64,000 nucleotides of DNA from Paraglaciecola sp. T6c. Its GTDB lineage: Bacteria > Pseudomonadota > Gammaproteobacteria > Enterobacterales > Alteromonadaceae. The notes beneath the pieces are model-generated. The model saw only the letters and a list, made by a program, of their open reading frames with translations. It did no database searches and had not been told where the DNA came from. Location: assembly GCF_000014225.1 (NCBI RefSeq), contig NC_008228.1, forward strand, positions 2,542,001 through 2,606,000. The letters are read 5' to 3'. Both the position numbers and the translations under genes were made by a program. Positions 26,503 through 35,910 of the stretch are shown piece by piece (positions within the stretch are counted from its first letter, which is position 1; every line of letters begins with the position of its first letter).

Positions 26503-26537
26503 AAAAAAGCCTGTAATAGCAATGATATTACAGGCTT
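26503..26537 (-). terminator. fabF terminator
   Basis: AAGCCTGTAATA (26507-26518) pairs perfectly with TATTACAGGCTT (26526-26537) around a 7-base loop. On the minus strand it is followed by six T residues. It is a strong intrinsic terminator 29 bases after the fabF stop. Confidence 0.88.
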
Positions 26538-26565
26538 CGTTTAGATACTATTCGTGCGTGATAAA

Positions 26566-27804
26566 TTACACTTTTTTAAATAGCAACGAACCGTTAGTAC
26601 CGCCAAAACCAAATGAATTACACAAGCCGTACTCCATTTTGATTGAGCGGGCTTCGTGTGCAACAAAGTCAAGATCGCACCCTTCACCTGGATTATCTAA
26701 ATTAATAGTCGGTGGGGCTACTTGGTCTTTCAACGCTAAGATAGTGAAGATAGCCTCAACTGCACCAGCGGCACCTAATAAATGGCCGGTCATGGATTTT
26801 GTTGAACTAACAAGTACCTTTTTGGCGCTGTCCTGAAAAATAGTCTTTACTGCAGCAACTTCCGCTACATCACCCGCTGGTGTAGATGTACCATGAGCGT
26901 TGATATAGCCTACTTGATGCGCATTCACTGAGGCGTCATTGAGTGCATTGTGCATTGCAGCGGCTGCACCTTCACCATTTTCGGGCGGTGATGTCATGTG
27001 ATGAGCATCACCACTCATGCCGAAACCAACAAGCTCTGCATAGATTTTTGCGCCGCGAGCTTTCGCTGACTCATACTCTTCTAGCATAACAACACCGGCA
27101 CCCTCGCCCATAACAAAGCCGTCTCGGTCTTTGTCCCACGGACGGCTGGCTATTTGCGGGTTATCGTTGCGAGTTGATAACGCTCTAGCAGCCGCAAAGC
27201 CACCTAAGCCCAATGGGCAAATAGACGCTTCCGCACCGCCAGCTAACATCGCGTCAGCATCACCGTAAGCAATGGTACGTGCAGCTATCCCCATATTATG
27301 GACACCTGTGGTACAGGCAGTCACAATATTTAAATTAGGGCCTTTTAAACCTTCCATGATGGACAGGAAGCCTGAAATCATATTGGTGATAGTAGCAGGA
27401 ACGAAAAAGGGCGAGATACGCTTAGGCCCAGAGTTAACTAATTTAGTATGATTTTCTTCAATCAAACTTAAACCGCCAATACCTGACCCAATGGCTACGC
27501 CAACTCGAGAGGCATTCTTTTCAGTAATGGCTAAACCTGAGTCCACTAAGGCTTGCTTTCCAGCTGCAATACCAAACTGGATAAACTTGTCCATTTTCTT
27601 GGTTTCTTTCTTGGCGATGTAATCTTCAACGTTGAAGTCTTTCACTTCCCCTGCGAAATGCGTGGTGTATTCAGATGCATCAAAAACCGTGATAGGGCCT
27701 ATGCCACTTTTACCGCCGACGATATTCTGCCACGTGGAAGCATAATCATTGCCCACAGGAGAGAGTACGCCAAGACCGGTTACTACAACCCGACGTTTAG
27801 CCAC
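26566..27804 (-). CDS. fabF: Beta-ketoacyl-ACP synthase II
   Basis: This protein of 412 residues elongates acyl-ACP with malonyl-ACP. The catalytic triad segments are visible: Cys in [11 protein letters not shown], His in [11 protein letters not shown] and His in [15 protein letters not shown]. It is co-oriented with acpP and separated from it by a hairpin that may reduce its transcript level relative to acpP. Confidence 0.97.
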   Translation of the reverse strand: MAKRRVVVTGLGVLSPVGNDYASTWQNIVGGKSGIGPITVFDASEYTTHFAGEVKDFNVEDYIAKKETKKMDKFIQFGIAAGKQALVDSGLAITEKNASRVGVAIGSGIGGLSLIEENHTKLVNSGPKRISPFFVPATITNMISGFLSIMEGLKGPNLNIVTACTTGVHNMGIAARTIAYGDADAMLAGGAEASICPLGLGGFAAARALSTRNDNPQIASRPWDKDRDGFVMGEGAGVVMLEEYESAKARGAKIYAELVGFGMSGDAHHMTSPPENGEGAAAAMHNALNDASVNAHQVGYINAHGTSTPAGDVAEVAAVKTIFQDSAKKVLVSSTKSMTGHLLGAAGAVEAIFTILALKDQVAPPTINLDNPGEGCDLDFVAHEARSIKMEYGLCNSFGFGGTNGSLLFKKV

Positions 27805-27848
27805 TTTGGCCTCCGAACGTAATATAAATTTGGTGTGTTAGATAAGAG

Positions 27849-27871
27849 AAACGGCTCAGAAAGAGCCGTTT
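27849..27871 (-). terminator. Hairpin between acpP and fabF (attenuator candidate)
   Basis: AAACGGCTC (27849-27857) pairs with GAGCCGTTT (27863-27871). Read on the minus strand, a modest T-rich run follows. It lies 12 bases after the acpP stop and would allow high acpP and lower fabF transcript. Confidence 0.65.
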
Positions 27872-27882
27872 TTAAAAACTGT

Positions 27883-28122
27883 TTACGCGTCTTTGTGAGC
27901 GTTAACGTAGTCAATAGCAGATTGAACTGTTGTAATTTTTTCTGCTTCTTCATCAGGAATTTCAGTATCAAATTCCTCTTCTAAAGCCATAACCAATTCA
28001 ACTGTGTCTAGAGAATCCGCACCTAAATCATCAACAAACGAGGCTTCTGATTTTACTTCTTCTTCTTTAACACCAAGTTGTTCAATAATGATTTTTTTAA
28101 CGCGTTCTTCGATGTCACTCAT
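27883..28122 (-). CDS. acpP: Acyl carrier protein
   Basis: This acidic protein of 79 residues carries acyl chains on a 4'-phosphopantetheine attached to the serine of [20 protein letters not shown]. Size and motif are typical. It has a 183-base upstream region of its own, containing two striking dyads, which suggests separate control from fabG. Confidence 0.98.
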   Translation of the reverse strand: MSDIEERVKKIIIEQLGVKEEEVKSEASFVDDLGADSLDTVELVMALEEEFDTEIPDEEAEKITTVQSAIDYVNAHKDA

Positions 28123-28210
28123 AATTCTAGTTTTCCCTTAAAAGTCGCTAGATATAAATTTCGAGTAGTGTATTCACCAACCCACCGCCTTGCAAGCAAG
28201 ACATTGAAGT

Positions 28211-28235
28211 TTTTTACTGGTCGAACCACTAAAAA
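28211..28235. promoter_or_regulatory. FadR-like dyad upstream of acpP
   Basis: TTTTTACTGGT (28211-28221) and ACCACTAAAAA (28225-28235) form a dyad with one mismatch and a 3-base centre. The core ACTGGTCGAACCACT resembles the E. coli FadR operator pattern CTGGTCNGACC. It lies 89 bases upstream of acpP. The regulator is not in the window, so the assignment is tentative. Confidence 0.45.
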
Positions 28236-28275
28236 CTATATAATAATCAACAAAAAATTAACAGGCAAGCAATGT

Positions 28276-28297
28276 TTTAATAACCTAGGTTATTAAA
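28276..28297. repeat. Perfect 22-base palindrome between fabG and acpP
   Basis: The halves TTTAATAACCT and AGGTTATTAAA meet without a spacer. It begins 8 bases after the fabG stop. It may be a regulator site or a hairpin at the end of the fabG message. Confidence 0.6.
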
Positions 28298-28305
28298 TAA
28301 ACATA

Positions 28306-29043
28306 CTACCCCATATACATTCCACCGTTTACATGCAAGGTTTCCCCTGTTATGTATGCGGCGCTATTACTAGCTAAAAAGCCAACCGCTGAGGCAACTT
28401 CTTGAACAGAGCCTAAACGATTTGCTGGAATATCTTTAAAAATGGCCTCACGTTGGTCGTCGTTCAGTGCCTTGGTCATATCAGTATCAATGAAACCTGG
28501 AGCAACTACATTGACTGTAATTCCACGAGAAGCGACTTCACGTGCCATTGATTTAGTAAAACCTATAACGCCAGCTTTCGCTGCAGCATAGTTTGCTTGA
28601 CCTGCATTACCTGAACTGCCAACAACAGAACCAATATTGATGATTCTACCACAACGTTTTTTCATCATGCCACGTAAAACTGCTTTAGACATGTTAAACA
28701 CGGATGTGAGGTTGGTATTAATGATATCTTGCCATTCTTCATCTTTCATTCGCATGAGCAGGTTATCCCGGGTGATACCGGCATTATTGACCAAAATATC
28801 GATCACACCAAATTGTTCTGCGATGTCAGCTAACAAGCGAGTCATCGATTCTGGCTCTGATACGTTGAGTACCATGCCTTTGCCATTGTCCGCCAAATAC
28901 TCACTGATAGCGTTGGCGCCAGCTTCAGATGTAGCTGTACCAATGACCGTCGCTCCATCGTTGACTAATTGTTCAGCGATCGCTTTACCGATACCGCGAC
29001 TAGCGCCCGTTACAAGTGCTATTTTTCCGTCTAATCCAGACAT
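28306..29043 (-). CDS. fabG: 3-oxoacyl-ACP reductase
   Basis: This protein of 245 residues is a short-chain dehydrogenase with the NADP-binding TGASRGIG, the NNAG motif, catalytic Ser in IGSVVGSSG and the YAAAK pair. It reduces 3-oxoacyl-ACP in each round of fatty-acid synthesis. It lies 14 bases after fabD, in the plsX-fabHDG operon. Confidence 0.97.
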   Translation of the reverse strand: MSGLDGKIALVTGASRGIGKAIAEQLVNDGATVIGTATSEAGANAISEYLADNGKGMVLNVSEPESMTRLLADIAEQFGVIDILVNNAGITRDNLLMRMKDEEWQDIINTNLTSVFNMSKAVLRGMMKKRCGRIINIGSVVGSSGNAGQANYAAAKAGVIGFTKSMAREVASRGITVNVVAPGFIDTDMTKALNDDQREAIFKDIPANRLGSVQEVASAVGFLASNSAAYITGETLHVNGGMYMG

Positions 29044-29057
29044 ATATATTCTCTATA

Positions 29058-29987
29058 TTATTGAATTGTCGATACTGTTTCTGCGTTGTTTACCGCATCA
29101 CAGCTCAATGATTTATCTATGCGTTTTATCAAGCCAGTTAACACCTTACCTGGGCCAATTTCATGAATCTGGCTTACGCCTAAAGCGGATAGCTTTTGAA
29201 TGGTTTCAGTCCAACGCACTGGGCTATATAACTGGCGCAAAAGTGCAGATTTAATATCTTCTACATTAGATTCAATAGCGACATCAACATTGTTTACCAC
29301 CCCTATAGAAGGGGTTGTAAACTCAATAGTTTCAAATAGCTCAGCAAGTTTATCTGCAGCGGGTTTCATCAAAGCACAGTGAGAAGGCACACTTACTGCT
29401 AGAGGTAGAGCGCGTTTAGCGCCCGCTTCTTTGCACAGCTCAGCTGATTTTTCAGCAGCTTCTGCATTGCCTGCAATAACGACTTGGCCTGGTGAATTAA
29501 AGTTTACCGCAGATACGATTTGCTGTGTTTCGTTTTGCGCTTGTTCGCATGCTTGAATGACTTTCGCATCATCAAGACCAATGATCGCATACATCGCTCC
29601 TACCCCTTCAGGGACAGCCTGCTGCATAAACTGGCCGCGCGCTTCTACTAATTTGACGCCATCTTCAAATGATAGAACACCAGCACACACAAGGGCTGAG
29701 TATTCTCCCAAGCTATGACCTGCAAGATAGTGCGGTAAATTAGCGCTTTGTGCTTTTAAAACTTGGAATATAGCGAAACTAGCAGCTAACAACGCAGGCT
29801 GTGTCACCTGCGTTTGTCCTAATGTTTGCCCATTGTCGTTTTGTACTACGTCCCAAAGGTCGTAACCTAAGACCTTGCTTGCCCGGCTAAATGTTTCTTC
29901 TACTAGCGGATGATGAGCCGCTAAGTCTTTCAACATGCCCACTGTTTGTGAACCCTGACCTGGGAACACCCACGCGCGTTTTGACAT
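29058..29987 (-). CDS. fabD: Malonyl-CoA:ACP transacylase
   Basis: I chose the ATG at 29987 (MSKRAWVFPGQGSQ), which has AAAGGAAG upstream; an earlier in-frame ATG adds only five residues. The protein has 309 residues with catalytic Ser in AGHSLGEYSAL and the family His in SVPSHCALM. It makes malonyl-ACP for FabH, FabF and others. Confidence 0.96.
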   Translation of the reverse strand: MSKRAWVFPGQGSQTVGMLKDLAAHHPLVEETFSRASKVLGYDLWDVVQNDNGQTLGQTQVTQPALLAASFAIFQVLKAQSANLPHYLAGHSLGEYSALVCAGVLSFEDGVKLVEARGQFMQQAVPEGVGAMYAIIGLDDAKVIQACEQAQNETQQIVSAVNFNSPGQVVIAGNAEAAEKSAELCKEAGAKRALPLAVSVPSHCALMKPAADKLAELFETIEFTTPSIGVVNNVDVAIESNVEDIKSALLRQLYSPVRWTETIQKLSALGVSQIHEIGPGKVLTGLIKRIDKSLSCDAVNNAETVSTIQ

Positions 29988-30048
29988 AAAACTTCCTTTC
30001 ATTTGATCACTAAAATAATCGTTACCACCATATTAATGATGCTGGTAT

Positions 30049-31008
30049 TTAATATCGCACTAAAGCAGATGCCCAGGCGAAACCACCACCGAAGGCTTCT
30101 AATAGGAGGTTTTGCCCTCTCTTGATACGCCCATCTCGAATTGCTTCATCTAAGGCCGTTGGCACCGTCGCCGCTGACGTATTACCGTAGCGCTCAAGTG
30201 TTATAACCACTTGATCAAGCGACATATCTAATTTTTTCGCCGTGGCTTTAATTATTCGGAAGTTAGCCTGATGAGGAACGAGCCAATCTAAATCAGATTT
30301 CTGCATATTATTGGCGGCTAAGGTTTCTTCAACGATTTCACTTAACTTTGTCACAGCAACGCGGAATACTTCATTGCCTTTCATAGAGCCCCAGTTTTCG
30401 TGGATGGATGATTCATCCCCACGAGTTGGATTACCAATGGCCAATAAATCACCGTATGACCCTGCAGCATGGATATGGGTGGATAATATGCCAGGCTCTT
30501 CGCTCGCTTCGATAATTGTTGCACCTGCAGCGTCACCAAATAAAATTACCATAGTGCGGTCTTCTGGGCTGATCATGCGACTTAGGCAATCAGTTCCTAC
30601 GACCAAAATGCGTTTTGCCATGCCTGATTTAATGTACTGATCAGCCACGCTTAATGCATAGCAATAACCGGCGCAAGCAGCTGCTACGTCAAATGCAGGA
30701 ATGCCATCGACGTCTAACGCTTTTTGGATCTCACAGGCTGTACTGGGTAGCGAGTAACGTCCGCTGGTTGTGGCACATACAATCATGTCTAATGACTTGG
30801 CGTCTATACCGGCTGCTTCCAGTGCTTTTTTACTTGCCTCAAAGCCCATAGTGGCAGCGGTTTCATGCTCCCCGATAATGCGGCGCTCTTTGATACCAGT
30901 GCGATCTGTTATCCATTCGTCTGACGTATCCACCATGAGGGATAAGTCGGCGTTCGTGCGCACGTCGCTTGGATAATAACTACCAGTACCAATTATTCTA
31001 GAATTCAT
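30049..31008 (-). CDS. fabH: Beta-ketoacyl-ACP synthase III
   Basis: This protein of 319 residues starts fatty-acid synthesis by condensing acetyl-CoA with malonyl-ACP. The catalytic Cys is in [11 protein letters not shown], the His in [10 protein letters not shown] and the Asn in [12 protein letters not shown]. It begins 3 bases after plsX, which indicates coupling. Confidence 0.97.
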   Translation of the reverse strand: MNSRIIGTGSYYPSDVRTNADLSLMVDTSDEWITDRTGIKERRIIGEHETAATMGFEASKKALEAAGIDAKSLDMIVCATTSGRYSLPSTACEIQKALDVDGIPAFDVAAACAGYCYALSVADQYIKSGMAKRILVVGTDCLSRMISPEDRTMVILFGDAAGATIIEASEEPGILSTHIHAAGSYGDLLAIGNPTRGDESSIHENWGSMKGNEVFRVAVTKLSEIVEETLAANNMQKSDLDWLVPHQANFRIIKATAKKLDMSLDQVVITLERYGNTSAATVPTALDEAIRDGRIKRGQNLLLEAFGGGFAWASALVRY

Positions 31009-31011
31009 TTA

Positions 31012-32037
31012 TTACGATCGCTCCATCAAGAGGTTTTCAATCTTATCTTTAATTTTTGTGGGAACTTGCCTTTCGGCTTCTTGAACCGCTTCGCGGATCG
31101 CATACAAAAAAGCCTCATCCGAGGCATTTCCGTGGCTTTTGACCACAATTCCGCGCAATCCTATCAGACTCGCACCGTTATACTGGTCGGGGTTCACTCG
31201 CAAATAGAGACGACGTAATAGGGGCATGGCCAGTTTTGCCATGATTTTACTCAATATATTTCGCTTAGCATCACGCTTTACTTGCTCTATCAATAACTTA
31301 ACCAGTCCTTCGCAGGATTTTAAAGCGATGTTTCCTGAGAAGCCGTCGGTGACAATGACATCGGCAATATCGTTAAATATATCGTCACCTTCAACGAACC
31401 CAATATAGTTTAAGTGGTCGCTGGCGGCTAATAATTGACTCGCCTCTTTGATATTCGCAGGGCCTTTGATTTGCTCCTCACCCACGTTTAAAATAGCCAC
31501 TCTCGGGCGTTCAATTCCTGCAATTTGCTCAGCTAATACAGACCCCATCACAGCATTTTGTAGCAACGTTTGTGCGTCGCTTTGTACCGTCGCGCCTAAA
31601 TCCAAAAGATAGACTTTGTGACCTTTAGCAGTGGGTAAGCTTGATACCAAAGCAGGACGGTTAACACCAGAGAGAGTTTTCAGTTGAGAGCATGCCATTG
31701 CCAGCAAAGCGCCTGTATTACCCGCACTTACACATGCATCCGCTTGCTCATTGTGAACGTGCTTAATAGCACAGGCCATAGACGAGTCTTTTTTATGACG
31801 AAGCGCTTTAACAGGGTTGTCATCCATCAAAACCTGTTGGTTGCAATGAACTATTGAATATCGATTGGATAAGGAAGAGGAGTGCTGGTTTAACCAAGAT
31901 GTAATAACATCTTCGTCTCCGCAAAAAATTAAATTTAGGTGGGGGAATTCATTCAGTGCTTTTAAAGCTGCAGATAGAATAATATGGGGGCCGTTATCGC
32001 CCCCCATAATATCTAACGCTAAGGTTAGATGACGCAA
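31012..32037 (-). CDS. plsX: Phosphate acyltransferase PlsX
   Basis: This protein of 341 residues converts acyl-ACP and phosphate to acyl-phosphate for phospholipid synthesis. The N-terminal LALDIMGGDNGP and internal GFSGNIALKSCEG and GIVVKSHGNAS are family hallmarks. It lies between rpmF and fabH as in E. coli. Confidence 0.97.
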   Translation of the reverse strand: MRHLTLALDIMGGDNGPHIILSAALKALNEFPHLNLIFCGDEDVITSWLNQHSSSLSNRYSIVHCNQQVLMDDNPVKALRHKKDSSMACAIKHVHNEQADACVSAGNTGALLAMACSQLKTLSGVNRPALVSSLPTAKGHKVYLLDLGATVQSDAQTLLQNAVMGSVLAEQIAGIERPRVAILNVGEEQIKGPANIKEASQLLAASDHLNYIGFVEGDDIFNDIADVIVTDGFSGNIALKSCEGLVKLLIEQVKRDAKRNILSKIMAKLAMPLLRRLYLRVNPDQYNGASLIGLRGIVVKSHGNASDEAFLYAIREAVQEAERQVPTKIKDKIENLLMERS

Positions 32038-32049
32038 AGCTATCTCAAA

Positions 32050-32220
32050 TTATAGTGAGAGAACTTTTTTGCCTTTGTAGTAACCATCAGCTGTAACGTG
32101 ATGACGAACGTGCGTCTCACCTGATGTTGAATCTACAGACATAGTCGCAGTTCCCAACGCATCATGCGAACGACGCATGCCACGCTTAGAACGAGTTTTA
32201 CGATTCTTTTGTACTGCCAT
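32050..32220 (-). CDS. rpmF: Ribosomal protein L32
   Basis: This is a 56-residue protein beginning [20 protein letters not shown] and ending in KGKKVLSL. It matches L32 of gammaproteobacteria in length and motif ([13 protein letters not shown]). It lies between yceD and plsX, 10 and 12 bases from them, so all three are one transcript. Confidence 0.97.
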   Translation of the reverse strand: MAVQKNRKTRSKRGMRRSHDALGTATMSVDSTSGETHVRHHVTADGYYKGKKVLSL

Positions 32221-32230
32221 TAGTTTGCTC

Positions 32231-32758
32231 CTAGTCTCGCTTAAGTTCTTTCAAAACCGCGAACGGGTTTGGACGTTCATCGACCGGTTCAATTTTTCCG
32301 AACGTCATGTCCTCTGCTTTTATGTCACAATCCTCCTCTGCATGAAGGGCGACAATTGGCAAAGAGATGATCATTTCGTCTTCAAAAATTTGAAGTAAAT
32401 TGACTTCTCCGTGGTCATTGACCTCTACCAGGTCGTAAATATCCGGTAACTCATCGGCCTTTTCATCATCAAGTCCCTGCACAGGACTGAAACAAAACGA
32501 CACGTCTAAAGGATGAGTAAAAACACCATTACATCTTTGACAGACAAGTGATGTTTCACAACGAATTTGACCTTCGAAGTATGAAAGACCCTGCTCGTCT
32601 TTTAAAAACTTCACTTCGATATCAACTTCGTCGTCTACGCCAGCAACTGTACTTAGCAATCTCGGCATATCAGCCGTTAACATTACCCCCTGATATTCAG
32701 AGCGTTTTGTTGCACTTTTGATTGGGTCGAGTTGTTTAGGTAATTTTACTTTCTGCAT
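32231..32758 (-). CDS. yceD: YceD (DUF177) family protein, 23S rRNA accumulation protein
   Basis: This acidic protein of 175 residues has the conserved [12 protein letters not shown] segment and a C-terminal [10 protein letters not shown] tail. Family members help accumulate 23S rRNA in bacteria and plastids. Position before rpmF and length match E. coli YceD (173). Confidence 0.93.
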   Translation of the reverse strand: MQKVKLPKQLDPIKSATKRSEYQGVMLTADMPRLLSTVAGVDDEVDIEVKFLKDEQGLSYFEGQIRCETSLVCQRCNGVFTHPLDVSFCFSPVQGLDDEKADELPDIYDLVEVNDHGEVNLLQIFEDEMIISLPIVALHAEEDCDIKAEDMTFGKIEPVDERPNPFAVLKELKRD

Positions 32759-32881
32759 AGCGCGCGCATCATAAAGGCTGAAAAGGGTTTAGTCAAAGAA
32801 AATATGATCTTAAGTCCTATGTAAATTAAGCAATTTATGCTTTTATGTCGGCCGTCAATAATAATACAGGTCGTCAAATTG

Positions 32882-33466
32882 ATGAAACTAATTCTTGCTT
32901 CAACCTCCCCATATCGAAAAAATATTCTTGAAAAGCTGTGTATCCCCTTTTCATGTGCCTCACCCAGCGCGGATGAAACGCCGATGAATAATGAGTCTGC
33001 CAACACTTTAGTGGCGCGATTGGCAGCAGAAAAGGCATTATCTGTAGGGGTAACTCAAAAGGGTCTTATTATAGGCTCTGATCAAGTCGCTTGTGTTGAC
33101 GGTGTTATTCTCGGTAAACCTGGTAATAAGCTCAAGGCATTTGACCAGCTTACACAGCTAAGCGGAAAAACTGTTACTTTTTTTACCGGGTTGTCCTTAC
33201 TTGATAGTAAAACACAGCGTCAGGAAACGATTGTTGAAACGTTTGATGTAATATTTAAATCACTTAGTGCTAAACAAATTAGTCGATATCTTGAACTTGA
33301 AGAGCCGTATGATTGTGCTGGTAGCTTTAAAAGCGAAGGTTTGGGGATAGCGTTATTTTCATCGTTAGACGGTCGCGACCCTAATACCCTTATTGGTCTT
33401 CCTCTAATTGCACTAGTGGCGATGCTAAAAAAGTTTGAAATTGATGTATTTGAGCATATGCAGTAG
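32882..33466 (+). CDS. yceF: Maf-like nucleotide pyrophosphatase YceF
   Basis: I chose the ATG at 32882 (MKLILASTSPYRK), giving 194 residues like E. coli YceF; the open frame extends 15 codons further without a ribosome site. Maf-family motifs are present: ASTSPYRKNILEKL, the catalytic Asp in GSDQVACVDG and the C-terminal EGLGIALFSSLDGRDPNTLIGLPL. YceF hydrolyses 7-methyl-GTP. It is divergent from yceD and convergent with rfbD. Confidence 0.94.
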   Translation: MKLILASTSPYRKNILEKLCIPFSCASPSADETPMNNESANTLVARLAAEKALSVGVTQKGLIIGSDQVACVDGVILGKPGNKLKAFDQLTQLSGKTVTFFTGLSLLDSKTQRQETIVETFDVIFKSLSAKQISRYLELEEPYDCAGSFKSEGLGIALFSSLDGRDPNTLIGLPLIALVAMLKKFEIDVFEHMQ

Positions 33467-33468
33467 AT

Positions 33469-33504
33469 GAAACATCGTTCAACTATGCTGTTGAGCGACG
33501 TTTC
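33469..33504. terminator. Bidirectional hairpin between yceF and rfbD
   Basis: A 15-base stem (33469-33483 with 33490-33504) has two positions that pair as G-U on one strand, around a 6-base loop. It lies between convergent genes. The T-runs are short. Confidence 0.55.
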
Positions 33505-33531
33505 TCAAATACCAAATGGATATCTGTTTAC

Positions 33532-34392
33532 CTAAAGATTATCGAGCATATTAGATAATTGCTTGCGCCAGTGGACAGTTTGGACACCTGAATCCTGTTC
33601 TGCCGCGGTTTTGTCGACAACAGAAAATGCGGGCCTTTTAGCCGGCGTCGGGTACTGGGCCGCATAGATTGGCTGCACTGAGATCGCTTTATGCAAAAGT
33701 CCCTTTTCTAGTGCTAGCTCTTGGATAGCGATAGCAAAGTCATACCAACTGGCCACGCCTGCATCTGTCCAATGGTACATGCCTTTAATATCAGGCTTGT
33801 CGACCACCGCCCAAAGCCAATCAGCTAGCCCAGCAGCGTAAGTGGGTGTACCAATTTGGTCTGAGACAATACCTAGCTGGGATTTCTCTTGCATTAACCG
33901 CAGCATGGTTTTAACGAAGTTATTACCATGGCTAGAATATACCCAGGCCGTTCGCACAATAATCGCCTCAGGCAGCATGCTTTGAATGGCTAACTCACCT
34001 GCTAATTTTGACGCGCCATACACTCCAAGCGGGTTAGGTCTATCAGATACGATATAAGGTGAACACTTAGTCCCATCAAAAACAAAATCAGTTGATATGT
34101 GTAACAACCTTGCACCGACTTCTTTACAGCCGTTAGCGATATTCTTAGCACCTTCTTCATTTACTAAGAAGGCGGTGGCTTCATCTGTCTCCGCTTTATC
34201 TACTGCGGTATAAGCTGCGCAATTAATAACCACGTTAGGTTGAATAGATGAAAAAATTTCAGCAACTTTTTTAGCATCAGTTATATCGAGCTCTGCGCTA
34301 TCAAAAGCGAACACCTCAACAGTAGGTTCGGGAGCGCGGTTACAAAGCTCCCACCCTAGTTGACCTTTTTTTCCAGTGATAAGTACTTTCAC
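33532..34392 (-). CDS. rfbD: dTDP-4-dehydrorhamnose reductase
   Basis: This protein of 286 residues carries the NAD(P)-binding GKKGQLGWEL at the N-terminus, INCAAYTAVDKAE and the YGASK catalytic pair. It performs the last step of dTDP-L-rhamnose synthesis. It is the last gene of the rfbBACD operon. Confidence 0.95.
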   Translation of the reverse strand: MKVLITGKKGQLGWELCNRAPEPTVEVFAFDSAELDITDAKKVAEIFSSIQPNVVINCAAYTAVDKAETDEATAFLVNEEGAKNIANGCKEVGARLLHISTDFVFDGTKCSPYIVSDRPNPLGVYGASKLAGELAIQSMLPEAIIVRTAWVYSSHGNNFVKTMLRLMQEKSQLGIVSDQIGTPTYAAGLADWLWAVVDKPDIKGMYHWTDAGVASWYDFAIAIQELALEKGLLHKAISVQPIYAAQYPTPAKRPAFSVVDKTAAEQDSGVQTVHWRKQLSNMLDNL

Positions 34393-34438
34393 AATATTTC
34401 CGTATCTAAATTTAGATTAAATGTGCATCAGCGCACTG

Positions 34439-34987
34439 TTAAGCAAATTTTGGGGCATCGCTGAATAAACAACCCACTTTATCTTTTTCCGATAATGCTG
34501 GCGTTTCTCCGTTCACTAATGGCCACTGGATGCTAAGGGCAGGATCATTCCATAAAATAGACACTTCAGATTGTGGGTGATAATAATCACTGCATTTGTA
34601 TACAAACTCAGCTGTTTCGCTGGTGACGTAAAAACCATGGGCAAAACCCGCTGGGACCCACAGTTGTTTATTATTCTGCGCTGACAATTCGATGCCATAT
34701 GATTGACCAAAGGAGGAAGAAGATTGGCGTAAATCTACGACCACATCATATACACTGCCTTGGGTAACCCGTACTAACTTACCTTGGGTGTGCTCTAACT
34801 GATAATGTAAGCCGCGTAATATACCTTGGCGGGATTTACTGTGGTTATCTTGTACCAGTGCTTTCACACCTGTTGCTTCGGTAAATAAGTCCGCGCGGAA
34901 GGTCTCCATAAAGAAACCTCGCTCATCGCCAAATACTTTTGGCTCGAATATGAGAACGTCATTGAGTGGTGTTGGGGTGATTTGCAT
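34439..34987 (-). CDS. rfbC: dTDP-4-dehydrorhamnose 3,5-epimerase
   Basis: This protein of 182 residues is of the cupin type. The family segments FGDERGFFMETF, DNHSKSRQGILRGLHYQ (catalytic His) and VPAGFAHGFYV are clear. It epimerises C3 and C5 of the 4-keto sugar. It lies between rfbA and rfbD. Confidence 0.96.
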   Translation of the reverse strand: MQITPTPLNDVLIFEPKVFGDERGFFMETFRADLFTEATGVKALVQDNHSKSRQGILRGLHYQLEHTQGKLVRVTQGSVYDVVVDLRQSSSSFGQSYGIELSAQNNKQLWVPAGFAHGFYVTSETAEFVYKCSDYYHPQSEVSILWNDPALSIQWPLVNGETPALSEKDKVGCLFSDAPKFA

Positions 34988-35014
34988 ATTATAAACTCAG
35001 AAAATTAATTGGGA

Positions 35015-35908
35015 TTACTCGTAACCATTTGCGACTTTGAGCAAATATTGGCCGTAACCTGTTTTGGCCAAACTGTTGCCTTGTTCCGTCAACTGCGCTT
35101 TGTCTATCCATTTATTGCGATAGGCAATTTCTTCTAAACACGCCACTTTCAAGCCTTGGCGGTGCTCAACGGTTTGTACGAACTGCCCAGCGTCAAGGAG
35201 CGAGTCGTGGGTACCTGTATCAAGCCAAGCGAAACCACGACCCAATAACGACACGTGTAAATCCCCTCTTTCAAGGTACGCTAAATTCACATCGGTGATT
35301 TCCAATTCTCCACGCACAGACGGTTTGATATTTTTGGCGATGTCGATGACATCATTGTCATAAAAATACAAACCTGTTACTGCATATTGTGATTTTGGCG
35401 CTAGGGGCTTCTCTTCAATGCTGATGGCTTTTTTATCTTTATCAAATTCAACCACACCAAAGCGTTCTGGGTCAGTGACGTGATAACCAAATACGGTGGC
35501 ACCTTTTGTCACTTGGGTGGCGTCTTTCAACTTGTCAGAGAAATGCTGACCATAAAAAATGTTATCCCCCAATACTAAACTGACATTCGCATCGCCGATA
35601 AAATCCTCTGCAATAATAAATGCTTGAGCAAGGCCATCTGGACTCGGCTGCACGGCATATTCGATTTCAACGCCGTAGCGACTGCCATCTCCTAACAAAC
35701 GTTGAAAGTTTGCTTTATCTTCGGGAGTGGTGATGATCATTACTTCCCGAATACCTGCGAGCATTAATACCGAAAGAGGATAGTAAATCATTGGCTTGTC
35801 ATAAATAGGCAGTAGTTGCTTTGATGTCCCTTGCGTAATGGGATGTAAGCGGGAGCCTGAGCCCCCAGCCAAAATGATACCTTTATATTTAGGAATGTGA
35901 TTAGCCAT
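35015..35908 (-). CDS. rfbA: Glucose-1-phosphate thymidylyltransferase
   Basis: This protein of 297 residues makes dTDP-glucose. The nucleotide-binding [33 protein letters not shown] and GDNIFYGQ are typical. It starts 2 bases after the rfbB stop, so the genes are coupled. Confidence 0.97.
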   Translation of the reverse strand: MANHIPKYKGIILAGGSGSRLHPITQGTSKQLLPIYDKPMIYYPLSVLMLAGIREVMIITTPEDKANFQRLLGDGSRYGVEIEYAVQPSPDGLAQAFIIAEDFIGDANVSLVLGDNIFYGQHFSDKLKDATQVTKGATVFGYHVTDPERFGVVEFDKDKKAISIEEKPLAPKSQYAVTGLYFYDNDVIDIAKNIKPSVRGELEITDVNLAYLERGDLHVSLLGRGFAWLDTGTHDSLLDAGQFVQTVEHRQGLKVACLEEIAYRNKWIDKAQLTEQGNSLAKTGYGQYLLKVANGYE

Positions 35909-35910
35909 GT

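Noticed and set aside
31352-31364. matS-like sequence GTGACAATGACAT in plsX
   Set aside because: It deviates from the GTGACRNYGTCAC consensus and is coding sequence. I found no other good copies, so a MatP macrodomain cannot be supported.
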